Assembly (NCBI RefSeq): GCF_000717875.1
Contig: NZ_JOCT01000031.1
Span: 20,854 to 84,853 of the forward strand
Reading direction: 5' to 3'
Length of the DNA stretch: 64,000 nucleotides
Source of the DNA: Streptomyces sp. NRRL S-455
GTDB taxonomy: Bacteria > Actinomycetota > Actinomycetes > Streptomycetales > Streptomycetaceae
In this document: one piece after another, positions 36,248-44,193 of the stretch
How positions within the stretch are numbered: the first letter of the stretch is position 1
Layout: each line of letters begins with the position of its first letter
Translations under genes and position numbers: made by a program
Notes under the pieces: model-generated
The model's input: the letters and a program-made list of their open reading frames with translations, nothing else
Told to the model about the DNA's origin: nothing
Databases searched by the model: none

Positions 36248-37378
36248 ATGGAGAACCTGCTACGACCGCTGATCGTGGTCGGTGGCTCGGTCGTGCTCAC
36301 GCTGGTGATCGGCTGGGCCACCGACTTCCTGCTGCGCAAGGCCGACGATCGTCACCATGAGACACCGCTGTGGGGCCTGCTGCGCCGCGGCCGCATCCCT
36401 TACCAGCTCGTGCTCTTCGCCGCCCTGCTGAGAGGGTCGTACGACGAGGCGCAGCTGCTGGAGGCCCGTCGCGAGGGCATCGCCCAGGCGCTGACGCTGG
36501 TGCTGATCGGATCGGCCGCCTGGCTGGTGATCCGTATCGCGTCGGCGATCGTCGAGACGTCCTACAGCCGGTACGCCCATGGCCGGGCCCAGCGCGACCC
36601 GGCCAGGGTCCGCCGGGTGCGCACCCAGGTGACGCTGATCATGCGGGTGGTGTCCGCGATCGTCGGCGTGGTGGCCGCGGCGAGCATGCTGCTGACGTTC
36701 CCGGCGTTCCGGGCGGCCGGTGCCTCGCTGCTGGCCTCGGCCGGCATCCTCGGCATCGTCGCCGGTGTCGCCGCCCAGTCCACGCTGAGCAACATGTTCG
36801 CCGGGTTCCAGATCGCCTTCGGTGACATGGTGCGCATCGGGGACACCGTGGTGGTGGACGGCGAGTGGGGCACGGTCGAGGAGATCACGCTGACCTTCCT
36901 GACCGTGCGCACCTGGGACGAACGCCGGATCACCATGCCGGTGTCGTACTTCACGTCCAAGCCGTTCGAGAACTGGTCGCGCGGAACGCCGCAGATGACC
37001 GGCATCGTCTTCTGGCACGTCGACCACACGGCCCCGGTGGACGCGATGCGCGACAAGCTCCGCGACATCCTGCGCGAGTGCCCGGCCTGGGACGGCCGCG
37101 CCTACGACCTGTCCGTCACGGACACCACCCCGAGCACCATGCAGGTGCGCGCCCTGGTGACGGCGAAGGACGCCGACGACATCTGGACGGTGCGGGTCGC
37201 GGTACGCGAGCAGATGATCCGGTGGCTGACCGACGAGCACCCGTACGCCCTGCCCAGGGTCAACACCGCGGACGCGATACTGCCGCCGTCCCGCAACGGA
37301 GACCGCCCGTCCCCGGACCGGGTCCCGGCCCAGCAGCGCCGCTACCACGGCAACGGCTCCTCTCCTCCGGAGCGCTGA
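36248..37378 (+). CDS. Mechanosensitive ion channel, MscS family
   Basis: The 376-residue protein has hydrophobic helices at about 8-28, 50-62, 80-104, 128-150 and 158-200. The last is the MscS pore helix region, ending in VAAQSTLSNMFAGFQIAFGDMVRIGDTVVVDGEWGTVEEI, the family signature. A cytosolic beta and alpha/beta domain follows to about residue 345, then a charged Pro/Arg tail. It releases ions under membrane tension during osmotic downshock. It appears leaderless and is a single-gene unit ending in a strong terminator. Confidence 0.93.
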   Translation: MENLLRPLIVVGGSVVLTLVIGWATDFLLRKADDRHHETPLWGLLRRGRIPYQLVLFAALLRGSYDEAQLLEARREGIAQALTLVLIGSAAWLVIRIASAIVETSYSRYAHGRAQRDPARVRRVRTQVTLIMRVVSAIVGVVAAASMLLTFPAFRAAGASLLASAGILGIVAGVAAQSTLSNMFAGFQIAFGDMVRIGDTVVVDGEWGTVEEITLTFLTVRTWDERRITMPVSYFTSKPFENWSRGTPQMTGIVFWHVDHTAPVDAMRDKLRDILRECPAWDGRAYDLSVTDTTPSTMQVRALVTAKDADDIWTVRVAVREQMIRWLTDEHPYALPRVNTADAILPPSRNGDRPSPDRVPAQQRRYHGNGSSPPER

Positions 37379-37436
37379 CGAGCACAGGGGGAGGGCCGCC
37401 CGTGGCACGGGCGGCCCTCCCCCTGTCGTGCTCGTC
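37378..37436. terminator. Bidirectional terminator between mscS and the SDR gene
   Basis: A long hairpin with 17-bp inner arms (AGGGGGAGGGCCGCCCG and its complement) around TGGCA, extended by outer ACGAGCAC/GTGCTCGT arms, lies between the convergent genes and touches both stop codons. Confidence 0.88.
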
Positions 37437-38175
37437 AGTGACCGCGCTCGGCGCCGCCGTTGACCTGGATGATCTGGGAGGTGATGTGCCCGGCGCCCGG
37501 GGAGGCGAGCCAGTGCAGGGTCTCGGCCACGTCCCCGGGGGTTCCGGCCCGCCCGGTCGAGGTCTCGCCGATGAGCCGGGCCCGCCGCTCCTCGGCCATC
37601 GTGTCCCCGAAGAACTCGGTGTCCTCGATGTAGCCGGGCGCGACCACGTTCACGGTGATGCCACGCGGCCCCAGCTCGCGGGCGAGGTCGTGGGCGTAGG
37701 GGTGCAGACCGGCCTTGGCCGCCGCGTACGCCCCGCTGCCGGAGCCCCGGTAGGCGGCGATGGAGCTGAGGAACAGCACCCGCCCGCCGGGCTCGGCGAG
37801 CCGCGGCTTCAGTGCCTCGGTGAGGAGGACTGCGGTCAGGGTGTTGAGCCGGAAGTTCACGGTCCAGGTATGGGCGACGCCCGCGAGCGGGTCATCGATC
37901 CCGGCATCCGGCTCCAGCAGCCCGTTTCCCCCGGCACTGTGCACGAGCACGTCCACGGCCCCGAACTCCCGCTCCACGAGCGAGGCGACACCGCGTACGT
38001 CCTCCGGCTCGGTGAGATCGGCCGCGTAGGTCAACGCCCCGGGCACACCGGCCCTTTCCAGCACCTCGGCCCGCCGCCCGAGCAGCAGTACCCGATCCCC
38101 GCCGTCGGCGAACACCCGAGCCGCCGCGAGCCCAATTCCGGTACCCCCACCACTGATTACTACGTTTCGTGCCAT
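37435..38175 (-). CDS. Short-chain dehydrogenase/reductase
   Basis: The 246-residue SDR has the nucleotide motif SGGGTGIGLAAARVF, the NSAG-like HSAGGN, the catalytic Ser in LFLSSIAAYRG and the Tyr-x3-Lys in GAYAAAKAG. The C-terminal ITSQIIQVNGG is typical of FabG-like members. Substrate unknown. The ATG at 38175 has a TAGGGT -10 element 7 nt upstream and no ribosome site, so it is probably leaderless. Confidence 0.92.
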   Translation of the reverse strand: MARNVVISGGGTGIGLAAARVFADGGDRVLLLGRRAEVLERAGVPGALTYAADLTEPEDVRGVASLVEREFGAVDVLVHSAGGNGLLEPDAGIDDPLAGVAHTWTVNFRLNTLTAVLLTEALKPRLAEPGGRVLFLSSIAAYRGSGSGAYAAAKAGLHPYAHDLARELGPRGITVNVVAPGYIEDTEFFGDTMAEERRARLIGETSTGRAGTPGDVAETLHWLASPGAGHITSQIIQVNGGAERGH

Positions 38176-38182
38176 AGCCACG

Positions 38183-38188
38183 ACCCTA
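38183..38188 (-). promoter_or_regulatory. -10 element TAGGGT for a leaderless gene
   Basis: Minus-strand TAGGGT ends 7 nt before the SDR ATG at 38175. Confidence 0.55.
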
Positions 38189-38236
38189 GGCCCCGTCAGC
38201 CGCCGTCGCCGAACGAGCCCCGCACGAGGGAGCACA

Positions 38237-39823
38237 TCACCGCAGACTACGGACGTCGAGATGCCGCAGCACCCGGTCGACGACCTCCGGATCGGCCCCG
38301 GGCTCGCTGCGCGCCGCCAGCACCTCATGCCGCGCCGCACTCAGCATCTCCTGCTGAATCCGCCGCACCCGCTTCACCCGGTGCGCCCGCTCCCGGTGCG
38401 CCTCCCGTCGCTCGTCCTCCGCCAGTTCGGGGCTGATCCGCACCCCGATGTCGAACGCCCGCCGCAGCATCTGCTCGGTCAGCTCCTCCGGCAGTTCCTC
38501 GGTCTCCTCGATCTCCCGAAGCCTCCGCTTGGCCGCCTGTGCCGCGCGCTCCGCCAGCCCCTTCGCCAGCTCCTTCTCACGGTCCGTATCGGCCTTCACA
38601 CCCAGCCGCCGCACCAGCCACGGCAACGTCAGTCCCTGCAGCACGAGCGTCGCCATGATCACTCCGAAGGCGATGAAGATGAGCTCGTCCCGGTTGGGAA
38701 AGGGCGCCCCCTCGTCCGTCTCCAGCGGAATGGCCAGGACCAGTGCCACGGAGGCCACCCCGCGCATCCCGGACCACCACATCACCACGGTCTCGCGCCA
38801 GCTCACCGGGATGTCCTCGTCGTAGTCCCGCCGCGCGTGCAGCCGCTTGGTCAGCCAGGTCGCCGGCAGCAGCCACAGCAGCCGGACGAGCACGACCACG
38901 ACCACCACCATCGCCGCCCATCCGAGCAGCTCGCCCCACCGGCCGGACGCGGTGCGAATGGCGTTGTGCAGCTCGAGGCCGACCAGCCCGAACGCGACAC
39001 CGGTGACGAGCGTGTCGACGATGTTCCAGAACGTGTGCCCGGCCAGCCGCGTCATGACGTCGTCCGCGTCGGACCCGTACTCCGCGAGGAACAGCGCGGT
39101 GGTGAGCACGGCGAGCACGCCGGACCCGTGCAGTTCCTCCGCCATGACGTACGAGGCGTACGGCACCAGCAGGGTCAGCGAGATCTGGAGGGTCGCGTCC
39201 CCGAGCAGCTCCATCAGCTTGTTGGCCCCCCAGCCCAGTGCGAGGCCGACGGCCACCGCCACCACCGCCGACAGCACCAGGTCGAGCCCCGCCTTCCAGG
39301 GCGAGAACGTCCCGCTGACGGCCGCGGCGATCGCCACGTGGTAGAGGACGATGGCCGTCACGTCGTTGAAGAGCCCCTCGCCCTCCAGGATCGACACCAG
39401 CCGGCGGGGCAGCCCCAGCTGACCGGCGACGGCGGTCGCCGCGACCGGGTCGGGCGGCGCGACCAGCGCACCGAGCGCGAACGCGGCGGCAAGCGGCAGC
39501 CCGGGCACGATGGCGTCGGCCGCGGCGGCCACACAGGCCATGGTGACGAACACCAGTGCCACGGCCAGCAGGAAGATCGGCCTCTTGTTCGCCGCGAACT
39601 GCCGCCATGACGTGCGCCGCACGGCGGCGTACAGCAGGGGCGGCAGCAGCAGCGGCAGGATCAGATCCGGCGGAACCTCGACGTTGGGTACGAATTCGAG
39701 CAGCGCGAGAATGATGCCGAGGAGGGTCATCAATACCGGCGCGGGCACCCGCAGCCGGTCCCCGATCGGGACGCTCACCACGGCCCCGAGCAGCAGGACG
39801 AACAACAGGGCCAACTGATCCAC
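38237..39823 (-). CDS. Na+/H+ antiporter, CPA1 family
   Basis: The 528-residue protein has about 12 membrane helices in residues 1-415 with the CPA1 ion-binding motifs PDPVA (124-128) and EGEGLFND (147-154), then a conserved Arg/Gly segment WWSGMRGVASVALVLAIP. A charged cytosolic tail of about 115 residues rich in Arg/Glu follows and may sense pH. It exchanges Na+ or K+ for H+. The GTG at 39823 has CCGGAG about 9 nt upstream. Confidence 0.93.
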   Translation of the reverse strand: MDQLALLFVLLLGAVVSVPIGDRLRVPAPVLMTLLGIILALLEFVPNVEVPPDLILPLLLPPLLYAAVRRTSWRQFAANKRPIFLLAVALVFVTMACVAAAADAIVPGLPLAAAFALGALVAPPDPVAATAVAGQLGLPRRLVSILEGEGLFNDVTAIVLYHVAIAAAVSGTFSPWKAGLDLVLSAVVAVAVGLALGWGANKLMELLGDATLQISLTLLVPYASYVMAEELHGSGVLAVLTTALFLAEYGSDADDVMTRLAGHTFWNIVDTLVTGVAFGLVGLELHNAIRTASGRWGELLGWAAMVVVVVVLVRLLWLLPATWLTKRLHARRDYDEDIPVSWRETVVMWWSGMRGVASVALVLAIPLETDEGAPFPNRDELIFIAFGVIMATLVLQGLTLPWLVRRLGVKADTDREKELAKGLAERAAQAAKRRLREIEETEELPEELTEQMLRRAFDIGVRISPELAEDERREAHRERAHRVKRVRRIQQEMLSAARHEVLAARSEPGADPEVVDRVLRHLDVRSLR

Positions 39824-39928
39824 GGTCAGCGCTCCGGGAGGTCAGACGTGCACTCGGCTGACGTCAAACCTGCCACGCAAATCCGGAGACAAACCGTTTC
39901 GGCACCCACCGTGGCCAGCGCGGCGGCC

Positions 39929-40414
39929 CTAGAGCGAACGCCGCATCCCCTGGTGCGGAATGCCCGCCTCCAAGTATTCCGGCCCGTGCGGCTCGTAGCC
40001 GAGCCGCTCGTAGAAGCCCAGCGCATGCGTCTGGGCGTGCAGGTCCACCGCCACGAGGCCCCGCGTGCGTGCCGCCTCCTCGATGGCCCGCACCAGGGCG
40101 ACGCCGACGCCCAGCCCGCGTGCGTGGCCGGCCACGGCCAGCCGGCCGAGGGACCCCACGGACGGGTCGGCACCGGTCTGCGCGACGGCCGCCTCCCCGT
40201 ACAGGAGCCGCCCGGTGCCGAGCGGCACCCCGTCCTCCCGGACCGCCAGCACATGGACGGCCCCGGGGTCGTACGCGTCGTACTCGATCTCCTCCGGCAC
40301 CCCCTGCTCACCGACGAAGACCTCCTTGCGGACCGCGAAGCACGCCTCACGGTCGGCCGGATCCTCGGCGACCCGCACCACGTACGCCGGCGACTGCGAC
40401 GACGGCCCGCTCAT
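39929..40414 (-). CDS. GNAT family N-acetyltransferase
   Basis: The 161-residue protein has the acetyl-CoA-binding segment [25 protein letters not shown] and [25 protein letters not shown], typical of ElaA/YpeA-like GNAT proteins. The acceptor is unknown. Its ATG at 40414 overlaps the rluD stop in ATGA, so it is translated with rluD. Confidence 0.9.
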   Translation of the reverse strand: MSGPSSQSPAYVVRVAEDPADREACFAVRKEVFVGEQGVPEEIEYDAYDPGAVHVLAVREDGVPLGTGRLLYGEAAVAQTGADPSVGSLGRLAVAGHARGLGVGVALVRAIEEAARTRGLVAVDLHAQTHALGFYERLGYEPHGPEYLEAGIPHQGMRRSL

Positions 40415-41355
40415 CCGTACGTCTCCTCCCGGACCTGGTCCAGGGCCTCCTGCAGGTCGGCCGGGTAGTCGCTCTCGAACTCCACCCACTGCCCGTCCCC
40501 CGGGTGCTCGAAGCCCAGCCGCACGGCGTGCAGCCATTGGCGGGTCAGCCGGAGCCGCTTGGCGAGCGTCGGGTCGGCGCCGTAGGTGAGGTCGCCGACG
40601 CAGGGGTGCCGGTGGGCGGCCATGTGGACGCGGATCTGGTGGGTGCGGCCGGTCTCCAGCTTCACGTCGAGCAGGGAGGCCGCACGGAAGGCCTCGATGA
40701 GGTCGTAGTGCGTGACGGACGGCTTGCCCTCGGCGGTGACCGCCCACTTGTAGTCGTGGTGCGGGTGCCGCCCGATGGGCGCGTCGATGGTGCCGCTGGT
40801 CGGGTCGGGGTGGCCCTGGACGAGCGTGTGGTACCGCTTGTCGACCGTGCGCTCCTTGAACTGGCGCTTGAGCGAGGTGTACGCGTACTCGGACTTGGCG
40901 ACCACCATCAGCCCGGACGTGCCCACGTCGAGGCGGTGCACGATGCCCTGGCGCTCGGCGGCGCCCGACGTCGAGATGCGGTACCCGGCGGCGGCGAGGC
41001 CCCCGATGACGGTCGGCCCGCTCCAGCCCGGCGAGGGGTGGGCGGCCACGCCCACCGGCTTGGCGATCACGACCACGTCATCGTCGTCGTGCACGATCTC
41101 CATGCCCTCGACCGGCTCGGCCACCACCCGTACGGGCGCGGGCGCCTGCGGCATCTCGACCTCCAGCCAGGCGCCGCCGTGCACCCGCTCCGACTTGCCG
41201 ACCACCGATCCGTCGACCGTGACCTTCCCGGCGGCGGCGAGCTCGGCCGCCTTGGTCCGCGAGAAGCCGAACATGCGGGAGATGGCGGCGTCGACGCGCT
41301 CGCCCTCCAGGCCGTCGGGCACGGGCAGGGTACGGATCTCGGGAATCGTGCTCAC
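40411..41355 (-). CDS. rluD: RluA/RluD family 23S rRNA pseudouridine synthase
   Basis: The 314-residue protein has an N-terminal S4 RNA-binding domain (about 15-75, [26 protein letters not shown]) and the RluA-type catalytic domain with [15 protein letters not shown], Asp143 being the nucleophile. It converts uridines of large-subunit rRNA to pseudouridine; the precise sites are inferred from the family. The GTG start at 41355 lies 55 bp from the lspA stop. Likely operon lspA-rluD-GNAT. Confidence 0.92.
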   Translation of the reverse strand: MSTIPEIRTLPVPDGLEGERVDAAISRMFGFSRTKAAELAAAGKVTVDGSVVGKSERVHGGAWLEVEMPQAPAPVRVVAEPVEGMEIVHDDDDVVVIAKPVGVAAHPSPGWSGPTVIGGLAAAGYRISTSGAAERQGIVHRLDVGTSGLMVVAKSEYAYTSLKRQFKERTVDKRYHTLVQGHPDPTSGTIDAPIGRHPHHDYKWAVTAEGKPSVTHYDLIEAFRAASLLDVKLETGRTHQIRVHMAAHRHPCVGDLTYGADPTLAKRLRLTRQWLHAVRLGFEHPGDGQWVEFESDYPADLQEALDQVREETYG

Positions 41356-41410
41356 CCGTCGAGTATGCCGGACGGGTGAGACAGCCCCGTACGAGAGCCC
41401 CGACGGTCGC

Positions 41411-42100
41411 TCAGTCCTTGTGGACGGTCCCGTCCGGGTCGAGCCCCTTGAATGAGAGCAGCACGATCAGGATGCCGCCGCACACGATCGCCGAGTCGGC
41501 CAGGTTGAACACGGCGAAGTGCTTCGGCGCGATGAAGTCCACGACCGCGCCCTCGAAGACCCCCGGGGCCCGGAAGATCCGGTCGGTGAGGTTGCCCAGC
41601 GCACCGCCGAGCAGCAGGCCGAGCGCGATCGCCCAGGGCAGGCTGTAGAGCTTGCGGGCGAGCCGGGCGATCACCACGATGACCGCCGCCGCGATCATGG
41701 TGAAGATCACCGTGAAGGCCTCGCCGAAGCCGAAGGCCGCGCCCGCGTTGCGGATCGCCTCGAACTTCAGCCAGTCCCCGATGATCTCGATGGGCGGGTG
41801 GTGCTCCAGCTTGGCCACCACGATCAACTTGCTGCTCAGGTCGAGGGCGTAGGCGAACAGGGCGACCGCGAACAGGACAGCGATACGGCGCTTCCCCCGG
41901 GGCCGTCCCGGCGTGGCCTCCGGCCGGTCCGTGCCGGACGCTCCGGCGGCGGCCGCGTCGGTACCGGACTCACCGGCCGGGGCGGGGGCGCCCTCCGCGT
42001 CGGCGCGCTCGCCCGGCGCCGCCTCGCCGGGCCGCTCCTGCCCGTTACCGGCCGCGTCCGGTGTGTCCGGCGTACCGATGATGCGTTCCGCCTCTGCCAC
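41411..42100 (-). CDS. lspA: Lipoprotein signal peptidase (signal peptidase II)
   Basis: LspA cuts the signal peptide from lipid-modified prolipoproteins, the step after Lgt. The 229-residue protein has four membrane helices (about 72-90, 128-147, 153-172, 196-215) and the aspartate dyad in GNLTDRIF and FNLADSAIV. The N-terminal 68 residues are a Gly/Ala/Glu/Pro-rich cytosolic extension, longer than in most bacteria. The GTG start lacks a close ribosome site (GAGGGA lies about 12 nt away). Confidence 0.95.
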   Translation of the reverse strand: MAEAERIIGTPDTPDAAGNGQERPGEAAPGERADAEGAPAPAGESGTDAAAAGASGTDRPEATPGRPRGKRRIAVLFAVALFAYALDLSSKLIVVAKLEHHPPIEIIGDWLKFEAIRNAGAAFGFGEAFTVIFTMIAAAVIVVIARLARKLYSLPWAIALGLLLGGALGNLTDRIFRAPGVFEGAVVDFIAPKHFAVFNLADSAIVCGGILIVLLSFKGLDPDGTVHKD

Positions 42101-42139
42101 GTGAGTGAGTCCCTCGACCTAGGTGCCTGACTGAGGACG

Positions 42140-42180
42140 AGGGTACGGCACGTGCCGTGCGCCTCACGTGCTCAGGAGGT
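42140..42180. terminator. Palindromic terminator after the DksA-like gene
   Basis: A perfect 14-bp palindrome ACGGCACGTGCCGT (42145-42158) sits within a longer inverted arrangement flanked by CTGAG and CTCAG, just past the stop of the minus-strand DksA-like gene. Confidence 0.55.
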
Positions 42181-42193
42181 ATTCGGCGGCCGG

Positions 42194-43555
42194 TCAGTAC
42201 CTGCGCTCCTGCTTCTGCTTGCACTCCACGCACAGTGTGGCCCGCGGGAAGGCCTGCATGCGGGCCTTGCCGATGGGGTTGCCGCAGTTCTCACACAGTC
42301 CGTAGGTGCCCGTTTCGAGACGTTCCAGGGCTCGCTCGGTCTGGACGAGCATCTCGCGTGCGTTGGCGGCCAGGGCCAGCTCGTGCTCACGCGTGATGTT
42401 CTTGGTACCGGTGTCCGCCTGGTCGTCGCCCGCGCCGTCCCCGGAGTCCCGCATCAGACCGGCGAGTGACCGCTCGGACGAGGTGATCTCCTCACGGAGC
42501 CGCGTCTCCTCGGACATCAGCTCGGCACGCGCCTCGTCGACCTCCTCCGCCGTCCATGGGTCCTCACCCGGGCGTACCGCGAGCTCACCGGGCTCGGCAG
42601 CGCCGCGCGCCTTGGGAACCGCCGTCTTGGCGGCCGTGGCCGCGCCAGGAGTCTTCTTCGCACCCACCGTCGTCGCTCCCGTCTGCTGCGCGGCCTCGAC
42701 CGCACCCGCCTTCTTGGCCGGGCTGCGCCCGGCCGTGTCCTGTGTGACCGCGCCGGTCCGGGCGGTGCCCTTGCCGGTCGCGCCCTTCGTGGTGGTGCTC
42801 CTGCCCGCGCCGCGCACGCCCTCGGCCTCGACGCCCTTCTCCGCGGCGACGGCCTCGGCGGCCTTCGCCCGTTCGACAGCGGCCTTCCTTTCCACCGTCT
42901 TCTCGGCAGCCGTCTCCTTGGTCGGGGGGTTTTCGGCCCCGGTCTTCTTGGCTGCGGTCTTCTTGACAGCCGTCTTCTTGGCTGCCGTCTTCTTGGCTGC
43001 GGTCCCCTTCGCTGCGGTCTTCTCGGCGGCCGTCTCCCTGACTGTCGCCCCTTTCGCTGCCCCCTTGGCAGCCGTGTTCTTCGCAGCCGGCTCTGTCGCA
43101 GCCATCCCCTCGGCCGCCACCTTCCTGGCTGCCGCTTTCTTCGCCGCCCCCTTGGCAGCCGCCTTCCCGGTAGCCGCCTTACCGGCTGGGGCCTTCTTCT
43201 CGGCCGGGGCCCGTTCAGCCGCGGTCTTCTTGGCAGGCGTCTTTCCGGCCGCCGTCTTTCCGGCCGCCGTCCTCTCGACCGGAGCCTTGGCCGCGGCCTT
43301 CGTGGTCGGCACCTTCTTGGCCACGGCTTTCCCGGTGGCGGCCTTCGTGGTCGTGACTTTCTTGACGGCCGCCTTCGTCTTCGAGACAGCCGCCTTCGTC
43401 CCCCCGGCCGCCTTCCCGGCCGCCCCCTTCACCGCCCGCCCCGCCGAGCCCCCCTGCGTCGTCTTCTTCCCGCCCACATCCTTGGCCGCACCGCCGGAGG
43501 CCTCCGCGGACCTGCCGGACGCCGGCTGCTGTACGGCGGTCTTCTTCGCCACCAT
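42194..43555 (-). CDS. DksA/TraR zinc-finger protein with long histone-H1-like N-terminal region
   Basis: From ATG 43555 (GAAGGGG upstream) the protein has 453 residues. Residues 1 to about 325 are Lys/Ala/Thr-rich repeats such as KKTAAKKTA and KAAAKGAAKK, resembling the C-terminal tail of histone H1 and of actinobacterial HupS. Residues about 340-453 are a DksA/TraR-type domain: a coiled-coil (ELMSEETRLREEITSSERSL) and a zinc finger with Cys421, Cys424, Cys442 and Cys445. The finger protein may act on RNA polymerase and the basic arm bind DNA; both are inferred. Ordinary DksA is about 150 residues, so this is a threefold extension. Confidence 0.9.
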   Translation of the reverse strand: MVAKKTAVQQPASGRSAEASGGAAKDVGGKKTTQGGSAGRAVKGAAGKAAGGTKAAVSKTKAAVKKVTTTKAATGKAVAKKVPTTKAAAKAPVERTAAGKTAAGKTPAKKTAAERAPAEKKAPAGKAATGKAAAKGAAKKAAARKVAAEGMAATEPAAKNTAAKGAAKGATVRETAAEKTAAKGTAAKKTAAKKTAVKKTAAKKTGAENPPTKETAAEKTVERKAAVERAKAAEAVAAEKGVEAEGVRGAGRSTTTKGATGKGTARTGAVTQDTAGRSPAKKAGAVEAAQQTGATTVGAKKTPGAATAAKTAVPKARGAAEPGELAVRPGEDPWTAEEVDEARAELMSEETRLREEITSSERSLAGLMRDSGDGAGDDQADTGTKNITREHELALAANAREMLVQTERALERLETGTYGLCENCGNPIGKARMQAFPRATLCVECKQKQERRY

Positions 43556-43887
43556 GGCCGCGGCCCCTTCACATATTGTGATCTTGCTCGCGAAATCGTG
43601 CTGGGACGATAAATCGACTTGAGTCCCGCGGCAACGGGGCACACCGCCCGATTCGCCCGCCTCGAGCACGCCACGCGGCGAACCTGCATCCGTTGTGCCC
43701 AGCTCCCCGCTCGGTAATCCGCCCAGCGGGACGTCCCAGGATCCGAACACCTATACCTCGCCCTTCAGGTCATCAAACCCATAAATCATCCAAATGCCAC
43801 TTTCCACCCCGACCCACAGGCCCCTCCACCCCCAGCCGCCCCGAAAAGCGGTCGGCCGCTTCCCGCACGGCGCCGTACACTGGCCGC
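43556..43887. other. Divergent promoter region between the DksA-like gene and ileS
   Basis: No gene is supported here. The segment is richer in AT than its surroundings, chiefly at 43560-43620 and 43745-43800. A TACACT -10-like hexamer (43876-43881) fits a start for the ileS leader near 43888; I see no good -35 box at 17-18 nt. Confidence 0.5.
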
Positions 43888-44193
43888 AGCGAAAAGCGTG
43901 GATGGGGACGAGTAGCGGCGTACGCAGCCCAGAGCGACCCGGGGACGGTGGGAGCCCGGGGGCGAGCGCGACGTGAAGATCACCCCGGAGCCGCCGGAAG
44001 AAAGCCGCAGCCGAGCGCCGCGGCGAGTAGAACCGGCATCGCGACCCCAATGAGGGGGCTCGCCGACGCACACCCCGCGCCGGAGAGCCAAGGAGGGTGG
44101 TACCGCGGGAGCGCGCCGAAGGCGGCGCAGGCACAGACACAGCTCTCGTCCCTCCGGACGGAAGGCAGCAAGTCCGCCGGAGGAAGCCCGCTG
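43888..44193 (+). promoter_or_regulatory. T-box leader of ileS (isoleucine tRNA sensor)
   Basis: The conserved T-box sequence AGGGTGGTACCGCG lies at 44094-44107, with the TGGT bulge (44098-44101) that pairs with the tRNA NCCA end. In Stem I an AGTA S-turn motif is at 43911-43914 and GAA precedes a plausible Ile specifier ATC (43979-43981). Downstream, CCTCCGG (44151-44157) can pair with CCGGAGG (44177-44183), which holds the ileS ribosome site. This indicates control of translation rather than termination, as known for actinobacterial ileS T-boxes: uncharged tRNA-Ile would free the ribosome site. Confidence 0.9.

Noticed and set aside
42194-43555. Possible misassembly in the Lys/Ala repeat region of the DksA-like gene
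   Set aside because: The frame remains open over the whole length with typical streptomycete codon use and joins correctly to the zinc finger, so the repeats are taken as real.
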